Source: Bacteroidota bacterium (GTDB taxonomy: Bacteria > Bacteroidota > Bacteroidia > Flavobacteriales_F > PHOS-HE28). From it: DNA of 13,702 nucleotides. The notes beneath the pieces were generated by a model. That model made no database searches. It was given only the letters and a program-made list of their open reading frames with translations, and had not been told where the DNA came from. Below, in pieces: positions 5,945 to 12,900 of this stretch. A program made the position numbers and the translations under genes. How positions within the stretch are numbered: the first letter of the stretch is position 1; every line of letters starts with the position of its first letter. The stretch covers positions 1 through 13,702 of the forward strand of contig JAEZCB010000259.1 of the NCBI GenBank assembly GCA_023412755.1. Direction: 5' to 3'.

Positions 5945-6658
5945 TCAAACTTTTTTCAGCACCTTTTTGGTGCCAGCCTTTGCTGCGGCCTTTTCAAGCA
6001 CGGCCACACGTTCTTTGGCTGTTTTGATGGGTGGTGCTTCCACCGGGAACAGGCCATGGATCTCTGCGTCGATATGGTTGATCACACGTCCTAGATCCTC
6101 CTGGGAAGAATGGAATGCATATTCTTCCACGTCGATCACGAGCAACTTGCCCTTGTCATAGGTCTGGATCCATGCTTCATAGCGTTCATTCAGCCGCTTG
6201 AGGTATTCTATACTGATCGAGTTCTCGTACTCGCGGCCACGTTCGCTGATCTGCTTCACCAATTTATCCACCGGTGCCTGGAGGTAGATCAACAGATCCG
6301 GAGGTGTTATGCTGCTGTCCATGTTATTGAACAGGCGGAAGTAGTTCTCGAAATCACGCGTGGTCATAAGACCCATGGCGTGTAGGTTGGGCGCGAAGAT
6401 GAATGCGTCCTCATAGATGGTGCGGTCTTGGACCACATCTCGTCCACTTCGGCGGATCTCCAGGATCTGTTCGTACCGGCTGTTGAGGAAGAAGATCTGC
6501 AGGTTGAAGCTCCAACGCTGCATGTCCTTGTAAAAATCGAAGAGGTACGGATTGTTGTCCACAGCTTCCTGTAGCTGGTCCCATTTGTAATGCTTGGCGA
6601 GCAGTTGAGTGAGTGTGGTCTTTCCCGATCCGATGTTACCGGCTATGGCGATGTGCAT
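5945..6658 (-). CDS. Deoxynucleoside kinase (dNK/dGK family)
   Basis: Phosphorylates deoxynucleosides to monophosphates in the salvage of DNA precursors, in the cytoplasm; which base it prefers cannot be told from the sequence. The 237-residue protein opens with MHIAIAGNIGSGKTT, whose P-loop spans 7-15. Glu31 lies in QEAVDNNPY, where the family has its catalytic acid. LQIFFLNSR (53-61) matches the substrate-site helix. QDRTIYED (77-84) holds the Asp-Arg pair of the D/ERS motif, and the Arg-rich ISERGREYE segment fits the lid. An Ala/Lys-rich tail ends the protein. An upstream in-frame ATG at 6712 would add 18 residues, but family members begin directly at MHIAIAG, so I use 6658. It is downstream of the gh3-propeller pair but probably has its own promoter, and a perfect DnaA-box 9-mer lies at 6715-6723. 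Confidence 0.93.
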   Translation of the reverse strand: MHIAIAGNIGSGKTTLTQLLAKHYKWDQLQEAVDNNPYLFDFYKDMQRWSFNLQIFFLNSRYEQILEIRRSGRDVVQDRTIYEDAFIFAPNLHAMGLMTTRDFENYFRLFNNMDSSITPPDLLIYLQAPVDKLVKQISERGREYENSISIEYLKRLNERYEAWIQTYDKGKLLVIDVEEYAFHSSQEDLGRVINHIDAEIHGLFPVEAPPIKTAKERVAVLEKAAAKAGTKKVLKKV

Positions 6659-6680
6659 GGTCCTCTTCCTTGAATAGCCG

Positions 6681-6688
6681 CGAAGATA
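6681..6688 (-). promoter_or_regulatory. Possible -7 element of the kinase gene
   Basis: On the minus strand this reads TATCTTCG, one mismatch from TAnnTTTG, and would give a leader of about 16 bases to the ATG at 6658. No TTG lies at the normal spacing; the nearest is only 11 bp away. Confidence 0.35.
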
Positions 6689-6714
6689 TCCGGCATGTCC
6701 AATGCTCGGCATGT

Positions 6715-6723
6715 TGTGGATAA
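6715..6723 (-). promoter_or_regulatory. DnaA-box-like 9-mer upstream of the kinase gene
   Basis: On the minus strand this is TTATCCACA, identical to the E. coli consensus DnaA box. It lies 57 bp upstream of the kinase ATG and 26 bp upstream of the proposed -7 element. It could let the initiator protein DnaA adjust a nucleotide-salvage gene, but a single box may be chance. Confidence 0.4.
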
Positions 6724-6758
6724 GTCGTTCTCAACAACGTACGGATCACATGTCCGGC

Positions 6759-7574
6759 TCAAGGCTGTCGCGGGATCGGTGTGATCAATAGCCTGTCCTT
6801 CATCAACAGGTAGAGCACGCCACGCTCCACCCGGGCATCCATTATTTGGTCGAGCCCATCCGGCAGCGGAATTTCCCGGATGGCAAAGCTGCGCATATCG
6901 TACAGCCAGAGTTTCCCTTCGCTGAAGTAGTAGATCTCATTGGCCCGCACCTCGAAACTCGCGGCGTTGGTGATCGGTATGGTGCGCGAATAGGTTCCGA
7001 ACAGATCGAACACGAGTATGCCGTTGCCGCGGTCGTTCACATACAGCCAGCTATCATGCTCATGCATCGCCACCGGTTGTGGTGTGGTGCCCAGCAATTG
7101 GTCCAGCCTGCCTGTATCGGCCAGCGGCCGCAGCTGCCCATCCACCCGCAGGATGGACAGTTCACGTTCATCGAAGAGCCAGAAGTTGTTCTGTACACTC
7201 ATCGCCGCCAGCACCACTTGCGGAAATTTACGGGAGATGTTGATCACGCTGCCCTGGACACTCAATGTATTGTCCAGCACTGCCAGGTTGCCTTGTTCCG
7301 CCGAGAAGACCATCGGTTTCAGCGAGTAGAAGGCATCCATGTGCGTGATCTTTCCGAAGGTCTTCACGCTGTTGCGGATCAGTGATCGTCCTTGTTTGTC
7401 ATACAACTCCAGCACATCACCGCTCAATGCGTACACGTTGCCCAGTTCATCCGTGGTGAATGCGCTGAAAGAGCCATTCACCTCATACGTGCCGCTGCTT
7501 ATGGCCACCGGCGCGGTGCTCGGCTCGCCAGGAAGGATCGGCAGCAATAGGAAGGGGAGAAGCGCGACCATCAT
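6759..7574 (-). CDS. Secreted propeller-like protein of unknown function
   Basis: A 271-residue protein with a hydrophobic N-terminus (MMVALLPFLLLPILPG) that looks like a signal peptide, although it lacks the usual N-terminal lysine or arginine. The rest is a run of beta-strand blades in which a loop with G/N/D is followed by a short strand pair: FTTDELGNVYALSG, LELYDKQG, SWLYVNDRGNGILVFD, YYFSEGKLWLYD, GVLYLLMKDRLL. This pattern resembles NHL/WD-type propellers, but I can assign no family. Its ATG overlaps the gh3 stop by four bases (ATGA), so the two are almost certainly co-transcribed and translationally coupled. From memory, a gh3/propeller/deoxynucleoside kinase order recurs in Flavobacteriales; I cannot check this here. 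There are no catalytic residues to point to; a binding or scaffold role in the envelope is a guess. Confidence 0.8.
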   Translation of the reverse strand: MMVALLPFLLLPILPGEPSTAPVAISSGTYEVNGSFSAFTTDELGNVYALSGDVLELYDKQGRSLIRNSVKTFGKITHMDAFYSLKPMVFSAEQGNLAVLDNTLSVQGSVINISRKFPQVVLAAMSVQNNFWLFDERELSILRVDGQLRPLADTGRLDQLLGTTPQPVAMHEHDSWLYVNDRGNGILVFDLFGTYSRTIPITNAASFEVRANEIYYFSEGKLWLYDMRSFAIREIPLPDGLDQIMDARVERGVLYLLMKDRLLITPIPRQP

Positions 7575-9076
7575 ACGGACCGGAGTATGGGTTCGATATA
7601 GGATCGGTCGTTGCTAAGCCTCGGCACTTTGTTCTGGCCACCCAGTTTGCCCCGGCTTTTCATCCATGCATGGAAGGTGCCCTTCGGTACGGCATGTACC
7701 AAGGGACGCTGCAGGGCCATGTCGCCCCGTCGTTTCGCATCATAATCCGAGTTGAGCGAACGCATGGTGGAATCCAGCATATCCACGAATCGCGCCAGAT
7801 CTTGTGGAGGCTTATCGAATTCAATGGCCCATTCATGTCCTCCGCGTGCATTGTCATCCATGTAGATGGGTGCCGCGGTGTATTCGTTCACGATCGCACC
7901 TGTTGCCTGGCAGGCCGCTTCCATGCCGCGATCCGCATTTTCCACAATGAGTTCTTCCCCGAATGCATTGATGAAGCTGCGGGTACGACCGCTCACCTGT
8001 ATCCTGTAAGGTCGGGTGCTGGTGAAGCGGATCGTATCCCCAGGCATATAGCGCCAGAGGCCGCCGTTGGTGCTGATCACGATGGCGTATTGCTTCTCTT
8101 CCTCCACCTCTTCCAGCAACAATGTGCGTGGCTCAGGTTTCTCCACCTCCTCCAGCGGCATGAATTCGAAGAAGATGCCGTAGTCGAGCATAAGCAGCAT
8201 GTCATCCGCACCCCGCCTATCCTGGATGCCGAAGAAGCCCTCGGAGGCGTTGTAGCTCTCCAGGTAGTTCATGGTGGGCGAAGGGATCATGGATCCGAAC
8301 TGTGCGCGGTATGGCCTGAAGCTCACGCCACCATGCATGAACAATTCCAGGTTGGGCCACACCTCCATGATGTTATCCTTTCCGGAGATCTCCAGAATGC
8401 GCTTGAGCAGCACCAGTGTCCAACTGGGCACACCAGCTATGCATCGCACATCCTCGCGAACGGTCTCCCGTGCCATTTTTTCGATCTTCTCCTCCCAATT
8501 GTCCAGCAGGGCGGTTTCCTTCACTGGGGTTCGCCGGATCTCCACCCATACAGGCAGGTTCTTGATGATGATGGCCGAGAGATCGCCACTATAGGCATCG
8601 GGGCGCAATTGCTCAATGGTGCTGCTTCCGCCGAGCACCAGGCTTTTACCCATGAACAACTTGCTTTCCGGGAATATGAGGTAGTGCAGGGCTATGAGGT
8701 CCTTGCCTCCCTTGTAGTGGCAGTCCTCCAGCGCTTCGCGGCTCACAGGTATGTACTTGCTGCGGTCGCTAGTGGTACCGCTGCTCTTGGCGAACCAGCG
8801 GATGTCCGTGGGCCAAAGCAGGTTCTGTTCGCCCTTGCGGAGCCGCTCCACGTAGGGTTTCACATCGTTGTAATCCTGCAGCGGCACCCGCTGGCGGAAG
8901 ATGTGCGGATCGGATATGGTGGCATAATCATACTTGCGCCCCCACTCAGTATACTTGGCCATGCCGATGAGCCGGTGGAACACCTCCAGCTGTGCCATGC
9001 GCGGATTATCCCGGAACAGCTCTATTTGCTGCAGCCGTTTTTTGATCAGGTAGGAGAAGAGCGCGTTGATCGGCAT
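7571..9076 (-). CDS. GH3-family acyl-adenylate/amide synthetase-like protein
   Basis: Belongs to the GH3 family, whose plant members activate carboxylic acids as adenylates and join them to amino acids; the substrate of bacterial members is not known. I start at 9076 (501 residues, MPINALFSYLIKKRLQQIEL), because Bacteroidota homologues begin at this helix; the ATG at 9118 would add 14 residues with no clear match. Key motifs of this ANL-type fold are present: SSGTTSDRSKYIP (98-110, phosphate-binding loop), YNASEG (275-280, adenine/acyl pocket), GLWRYMPGD (339-347, ribose-binding Asp) and GEEL (373-376) in the mobile C-terminal domain. There is no signal peptide, so it should be cytoplasmic. 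It overlaps the propeller gene by four bases. Confidence 0.9.
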   Translation of the reverse strand: MPINALFSYLIKKRLQQIELFRDNPRMAQLEVFHRLIGMAKYTEWGRKYDYATISDPHIFRQRVPLQDYNDVKPYVERLRKGEQNLLWPTDIRWFAKSSGTTSDRSKYIPVSREALEDCHYKGGKDLIALHYLIFPESKLFMGKSLVLGGSSTIEQLRPDAYSGDLSAIIIKNLPVWVEIRRTPVKETALLDNWEEKIEKMARETVREDVRCIAGVPSWTLVLLKRILEISGKDNIMEVWPNLELFMHGGVSFRPYRAQFGSMIPSPTMNYLESYNASEGFFGIQDRRGADDMLLMLDYGIFFEFMPLEEVEKPEPRTLLLEEVEEEKQYAIVISTNGGLWRYMPGDTIRFTSTRPYRIQVSGRTRSFINAFGEELIVENADRGMEAACQATGAIVNEYTAAPIYMDDNARGGHEWAIEFDKPPQDLARFVDMLDSTMRSLNSDYDAKRRGDMALQRPLVHAVPKGTFHAWMKSRGKLGGQNKVPRLSNDRSYIEPILRSV

Positions 9077-9155
9077 TCGTGCTGCGAAGTTCGCTACAGT
9101 TCGGCTCCGGCCAAGCACCGTGGTCGCTGATGTGTAACCTTCGGGGGGACCCCGC

Positions 9156-9229
9156 CGTTACAAGGTTAGGTTTTGGTTAGTGGATCTAAGGGCAGGCAGA
9201 AGGCTCCGCATTAGTGGGGCCTTTTGTCA
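9156..9229 (+). repeat. Duplicated intergenic unit, copy 1, with terminator-like hairpin
   Basis: Within this 74-base unit a 41-base block (9168-9208, starting AGGTTTTGGTTAGTGGATCT) is identical to 9299-9339, and GGGGCCTTTTGTCA (9216-9229) is identical to 9347-9360. AAGGCTCC (9200-9207) pairs with GGGGCCTT (9216-9223) with one T-G pair, followed by TTTTGTC, as in a plus-strand intrinsic terminator. The loop region differs between the copies (CATTAGT against TGAAAGC). No plus-strand gene lies before it, so it may be a small RNA, a mobile intergenic repeat or a guard against antisense transcription. Confidence 0.75.
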
Positions 9230-9245
9230 TTTCCTGCTGTTGGGA

Positions 9246-9266
9246 ACGGATCTCAAATGGATCCGT
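9246..9266. repeat. Short hairpin between the two repeat copies
   Basis: ACGGATC (9246-9252) and GATCCGT (9260-9266) are perfect 7-bp inverted arms with a 7-base loop, lying in the non-repeated spacer between the two units. Confidence 0.5.
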
Positions 9267-9286
9267 AACAATCCGAAGACCGCCAA

Positions 9287-9360
9287 CGTATTATGGTCAG
9301 GTTTTGGTTAGTGGATCTAAGGGCAGGCAGAAGGCTCCGTGAAAGCGGGGCCTTTTGTCA
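9287..9360 (+). repeat. Duplicated intergenic unit, copy 2, with terminator-like hairpin
   Basis: Second copy, exactly 131 bp after the first and without gaps in the alignment. Similarity begins at CGT (9287-9289) and includes GGT and AGG before the 41-base identical block. AAGGCTCC (9331-9338) pairs with GGGGCCTT (9347-9354), followed by TTTTGTC. Conservation of both stem arms, with change confined to the loop, suggests the hairpin is kept for a reason. Confidence 0.75.
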
Positions 9361-9377
9361 ATTTAACGCAGGCCCAG

Positions 9378-9407
9378 AAAAAAGCCCCGGCATAAGCCAG
9401 GGCTTTT
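9378..9407 (-). terminator. Intrinsic terminator of sppA
   Basis: Read on the minus strand, AAAAGCCC, one mismatch and GGC pair across a TTAT loop with GCC and GGGCTTTT, then T residues continue to a run of six (9383-9378). It starts 20 bp after the sppA stop. The A-rich opposite side may also give weak plus-strand termination. Confidence 0.85.
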
Positions 9408-9426
9408 GAAATTGGATCGTCCGGCC

Positions 9427-11232
9427 TTACTCCACCTCGATGTCGAACGGCATGCGGGCCTGGATACCCCAATGCTTTTTGGCCTCCTGCACGCGCTTGA
9501 ACTGATCCAGGAGTTTCAGGTCCTCATCACCGAGCAGGTGCATGGCCGCCCAAGTCTTCATATTTCCGCCGAGATCCTCCATGATCTGCTCGAACAGATC
9601 TTTTTGCTCGGGCAGTTCCACCCGGCGGTGGTCATCTCCCAACTCCGCCAGACTTGCTGCTTCGGCTATTGCTTCTTCAAGTCCACCGAGCTTGTCCACG
9701 AGCCCCAGTCTTAATGCTTCCGAGCCGCTCCACACACGGCCCTGACCTATGCTGTCCACCTGCGCCACGCTCATGTTCCGGCCGGTGGCCACACGTTCCT
9801 TGAATGTCTCATAGATATCGTCCACATACAATTGCATGATGCGCAATTCCTGCTGGTCCAGCGGGCGGCTCACGGTGAGCATATCGGCATAGCGGTGCGT
9901 CTTCTCCACATCGAAGGTGATGCCTAGCTTATTGTTGAAGAATCCTTTCATGTTGGGGATCATGCCGAACACGCCGATGGAACCGGTGATGGTGGTGGGC
10001 TCAGCGAAGATCTTGGTGGCCGGTGCGCTGATGTAGTAACCACCCGAAGCCGCCACATCGCCCATGCTCACTACGATGGGTTTCTTCTCTGCGATCTTTT
10101 GCACCTCGCGCCAGATGATCTCGCTGGCAAGAGCGCTGCCTCCCGGACTATTCACACGGAACACCACGGCCTTGATGTCATCATCTTCACGGGCTTTGCG
10201 CAACGTTTCGCCCAGGCTGGTGCTGCCGATGGTGCCATCGGAATTCTTGCCGGAAGAGATGCTTCCCTCTGCATATACGATCGCAAGCTTGTCCTTGCTG
10301 CCTGCAATGGCCCCTTTCTTCGTTTCTGGTGTGAACGATCGTGCGTAATTCTTCAGTTTGGCGAATTCGATCTTCTTTTCCGCATCCAGCCCCATGCGCT
10401 CACGGATGATGTCATGCACCTCATCCACATACTTGGAGCCATCGATGAAATTGTGCTTCAGAGCGCTGATGTCGCTACGCACGAGCATGCTATCGGCGAT
10501 CTGGTCCAGCCTGGTCGGGTCGATCCCGCGCGCCTCGCCAACGGCCCTGCGGTGTTCCACCCAAAGATCCTGCAGGATCTTGCGCATCTGCTCCCGGTTG
10601 GCCTCGCTCATTTTTGATTCCGTGAAGGTCTCACCGAATGCCTTGAACCGGTTGTTGCTTCCGCGCACCAACTGGATGTCCACTTCAAGCTTGTCGAAGA
10701 GTCCTTTCAGGAACATCGGCTCGCTGCTCAGGCCGCGGTAGTCCACGTCTCCTTTGGGCTGCAGGTAGATCTCATCCGCTGCCGTGGCCAGGTAATATGC
10801 GGCCTGGGTATAGAATTCGCTGTGCGCTATGACCGGTTTTCCGCTTTCCTCGCGGAATTCAATGAGCTTGTCTCTGATCTCCTTCAGGCTTGCGAAACCT
10901 GCATTCACCATCACCAGGTCCAGGTAGACACCTTCGATCTTATCATCCGTCTTTGCATGTTCGAGGCTTTGCAGGATCGTATTGAGACCGATGTGGCTTT
11001 GTGCGGTGAATGGCCCTAGATCCAGATCGAACTGCTCTTTGCTTCCACGGTCCTTGATCTCCTTGTCAAGTGTGATCTGCAGTACGCTGCCATCTTTGAT
11101 GTTGGCTGTGCGTTCGGATGCAAGGCCGGCCACCATGGCACCAAGAATGCCTATGGAGATGACGATGAGTACGGCGCCCACCAGCAAGGTGCCGAGCATG
11201 GAGGCCAGGACGAATTTGAAGAACTGTCTCAT
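9427..11232 (-). CDS. sppA: Signal peptide peptidase SppA, long (67K) type
   Basis: A membrane-anchored serine protease that degrades signal peptides left after export; its active face is on the outer side of the inner membrane. The 601-residue protein has one N-terminal membrane helix (about 7-38). Two tandem S49 domains follow, as in the E. coli 67K form. In that form a Lys in the first half and a Ser in the second make the catalytic dyad. Here Lys197 in NRFKAFGET and Ser396 in GDVAASGGYY fit these places. FRVNSPGGSALASE (358-371) and TTITGSIGVFG (about 412-422) are further S49 hallmarks. The ATG at 11232 directly precedes the membrane helix. It lies 112 bp downstream of the small membrane protein gene, and has a good terminator. 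Its role complements SecA, encoded nearby, though the two are not in one operon. Confidence 0.95.
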   Translation of the reverse strand: MRQFFKFVLASMLGTLLVGAVLIVISIGILGAMVAGLASERTANIKDGSVLQITLDKEIKDRGSKEQFDLDLGPFTAQSHIGLNTILQSLEHAKTDDKIEGVYLDLVMVNAGFASLKEIRDKLIEFREESGKPVIAHSEFYTQAAYYLATAADEIYLQPKGDVDYRGLSSEPMFLKGLFDKLEVDIQLVRGSNNRFKAFGETFTESKMSEANREQMRKILQDLWVEHRRAVGEARGIDPTRLDQIADSMLVRSDISALKHNFIDGSKYVDEVHDIIRERMGLDAEKKIEFAKLKNYARSFTPETKKGAIAGSKDKLAIVYAEGSISSGKNSDGTIGSTSLGETLRKAREDDDIKAVVFRVNSPGGSALASEIIWREVQKIAEKKPIVVSMGDVAASGGYYISAPATKIFAEPTTITGSIGVFGMIPNMKGFFNNKLGITFDVEKTHRYADMLTVSRPLDQQELRIMQLYVDDIYETFKERVATGRNMSVAQVDSIGQGRVWSGSEALRLGLVDKLGGLEEAIAEAASLAELGDDHRRVELPEQKDLFEQIMEDLGGNMKTWAAMHLLGDEDLKLLDQFKRVQEAKKHWGIQARMPFDIEVE

Positions 11233-11259
11233 GGAAGGATCTCTGCGTTATTCTAGAAC

Positions 11260-11267
11260 CGAATCTA
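11260..11267 (-). promoter_or_regulatory. Possible -7 element of sppA
   Basis: On the minus strand this reads TAGATTCG, one mismatch from TAnnTTTG, about 27 bp upstream of the sppA ATG. A CTG rather than TTG lies 16 bp further upstream, so the -33 element is poor. If real, sppA is transcribed separately from the genes before it. Confidence 0.35.
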
Positions 11268-11344
11268 AGGTGCGGCACGGGACCAGAATGCTTCGATCAC
11301 ATGAGCGGGGCGGTTTGGTTATGGAAGGCGGGGAAAGCGCATGG

Positions 11345-11686
11345 TCACGTGCGCGTGGGCCTGCCTAAAGTGCGCCAGTAGAATAGGGTGGCAACAAGGA
11401 AGCCTGCTGTCGCCAGCACATACATCCAAGCCAGACCCGTTTTTCCAAGACTGAAGAATTGATGCGCTACGACGGCCGCGGCAAAAGCGTTGAGTGAATG
11501 GAGGAAAATGGTGATCCGAAGGAACGAGCGATCAACGAATGGGATGCTTAGGAAATTCACCAGGGCCACGAACCCAAAGAAGAAGAAGGTCCAATTCCAT
11601 TCTTCGCCAACGGCCAGAGTGGCCAGCAGGAAGATCACGCCGTTGATGGCGATCAATACCTTTTCCTTGAGCGCTCTCCGGTGCAT
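11345..11686 (-). CDS. Small four-helix membrane protein of unknown function
   Basis: 113 residues, nearly all hydrophobic. Four likely membrane helices lie at about 10-27, 32-50, 57-78 and 85-104, joined by short loops. Positive charges at the N-terminus (RRALKEK) and C-terminus (RTLGRPTRT) suggest both ends face the cytoplasm. The third helix and following loop hold His63, His75 and Gln76, but no family motif is recognisable. The start codon is only six bases after the stop of the sigma-54 activator gene, so the two are very likely co-transcribed. I do not recognise the family and give no function. Confidence 0.7.
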   Translation of the reverse strand: MHRRALKEKVLIAINGVIFLLATLAVGEEWNWTFFFFGFVALVNFLSIPFVDRSFLRITIFLHSLNAFAAAVVAHQFFSLGKTGLAWMYVLATAGFLVATLFYWRTLGRPTRT

Positions 11687-11692
11687 GCTCGG

Positions 11693-12865
11693 TCAGGCGC
11701 GGGGCACCGCATAGGACCTCACTTCCGTATCTGTGATCTCCTTTCCGCTTAGGATCACCAAACGCTCTATCACATTGCGTAATTCACGCACATTACCGGT
11801 CCACGGCAGCTTCTGCAACTCCTTCACCGCCTTATCACTGATCTTCTTCGCCGGGATCCCTTGTTCATTGCATACCTGTTGAATGAAATGCTCGGCCAAT
11901 AGCGGGATATCCTCCAGCCTCTCACTGAGGCTGGGCACATGGATGGGGATCACACTGAGCCGGTGGAACAGGTCTTCGCGGAACCGTCCTTCGGCGATCT
12001 CCTTCTTCAGGTCCTTGTTGGTCGCGGCCACAACACGCACGTTCACTTTGATGTCCTTGTCGCCGCCCACGGGCGTTATGCGGTTCTCCTGCAGTGCCCT
12101 TAGCACCTTCGCTTGTGCGGAAAGGCTCATGTCCCCGATCTCGTCCAGGAAGAGCGTGCCGCCATCGGCCAGTTCGAATTTGCCCTTGCGGTCCTTGAAA
12201 GCGCTGGTGAAGCTCCCTTTCATGTGTCCGAATAGTTCGCTTTCGATCAATTCACTTGGGATGGCAGCACAATTCACCTCAACAAAGGGGCCGCTGGCGC
12301 GCTGGCTCTTTTCGTGTATCATGCGGGCCACGCCTTCCTTGCCGGCACCGTTTCCACCGGTGATCAATACCCGAGCGTCGCTGGGTGCCACCTTTTCGAT
12401 CATCTCTTTGATCTCCTTCAGCGCCTTGCTATCGCCCACCATCTGCGTTGCCTGCGCCTTTTTGCTCACCTTCTGGCGCAGCACCTTGGTCTCTTCCACC
12501 AGTTTGCCCCGGTCCAACGCGTTGCGCACACTTACCAGGATCCGGTTGATGTCCGGTGGTTTCTGGATAAAATCGAAAGCGCCTTTCTTCAAGGCATCAA
12601 CCGCGGTCTCAATAGTGCCATGGCCGCTGATCATCACCACCGGCAGTTCCTCGTTGAAACCCTGGATCTTCTCGAGCACCTCAAGTCCGTCCATCTTGGG
12701 CATCTTGATGTCGCACATCACAAGGTCGAACTTGCCGGCCTTCGCCTTGCTGCAGCCCTGCTGGCCATCCTCCGCCTCTTCCACCTTGTGCCCTTCGTGC
12801 TCGAGGATCTCGCGCAGCGCGTACCGGATCGCTTTTTCGTCGTCTATGATGAGGATGTTGGCCAT
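11693..12865 (-). CDS. Sigma-54-dependent response regulator, NtrC family, without DNA-binding domain
   Basis: A two-component response regulator expected to activate transcription with the sigma-54 RNA polymerase. The receiver domain (1-115) has the acidic pair Asp8/Asp9, phospho-acceptor Asp52, Ser80 and Lys102. The AAA+ domain has Walker A GGNGAGKE (170-177), Walker B GGTLFLDE (235-242) and, in place of the sigma-54-contacting GAFTGA loop, GSFTSA (217-222). The protein ends at residue 390 just after the AAA+ lid (NVRELRNVIERLVILSGKEI), so the usual C-terminal Fis-type helix-turn-helix is absent. I recall close Bacteroidota homologues ending at the same place, so this is probably normal and not a truncation. 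I start at 12865 (MANILIIDDE), where the receiver fold begins; the ATG at 12895 would add ten residues. No partner kinase lies in the window. A membrane protein gene follows after six bases. Confidence 0.93.
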   Translation of the reverse strand: MANILIIDDEKAIRYALREILEHEGHKVEEAEDGQQGCSKAKAGKFDLVMCDIKMPKMDGLEVLEKIQGFNEELPVVMISGHGTIETAVDALKKGAFDFIQKPPDINRILVSVRNALDRGKLVEETKVLRQKVSKKAQATQMVGDSKALKEIKEMIEKVAPSDARVLITGGNGAGKEGVARMIHEKSQRASGPFVEVNCAAIPSELIESELFGHMKGSFTSAFKDRKGKFELADGGTLFLDEIGDMSLSAQAKVLRALQENRITPVGGDKDIKVNVRVVAATNKDLKKEIAEGRFREDLFHRLSVIPIHVPSLSERLEDIPLLAEHFIQQVCNEQGIPAKKISDKAVKELQKLPWTGNVRELRNVIERLVILSGKEITDTEVRSYAVPRA

Positions 12866-12872
12866 GTGGTGA

Positions 12873-12900
12873 CAAAGGTGGAATTTGCCGGGCAAAGATG
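12873..12900 (-). promoter_or_regulatory. Two -7-like elements upstream of the activator gene
   Basis: Minus-strand CATCTTTG (12900-12893) and CACCTTTG (12880-12873) each match TAnnTTTG with one mismatch. The first would give a leader of about 20 bases; the second would be almost leaderless. No TTG is seen at the usual spacing. The first overlaps the ATG at 12898 of the plus-strand reading frame. Confidence 0.3.

Noticed and set aside
7670..9130. 486-residue plus-strand open frame over gh3
   Set aside because: It is the antisense shadow of gh3; composition is odd (many His, Gln) and no motif is present.
9378..9407. A third copy of the duplicated unit
   Set aside because: The hairpin arms and loop differ from the two units, and its T-run points to the minus strand, so it is the ordinary sppA terminator.
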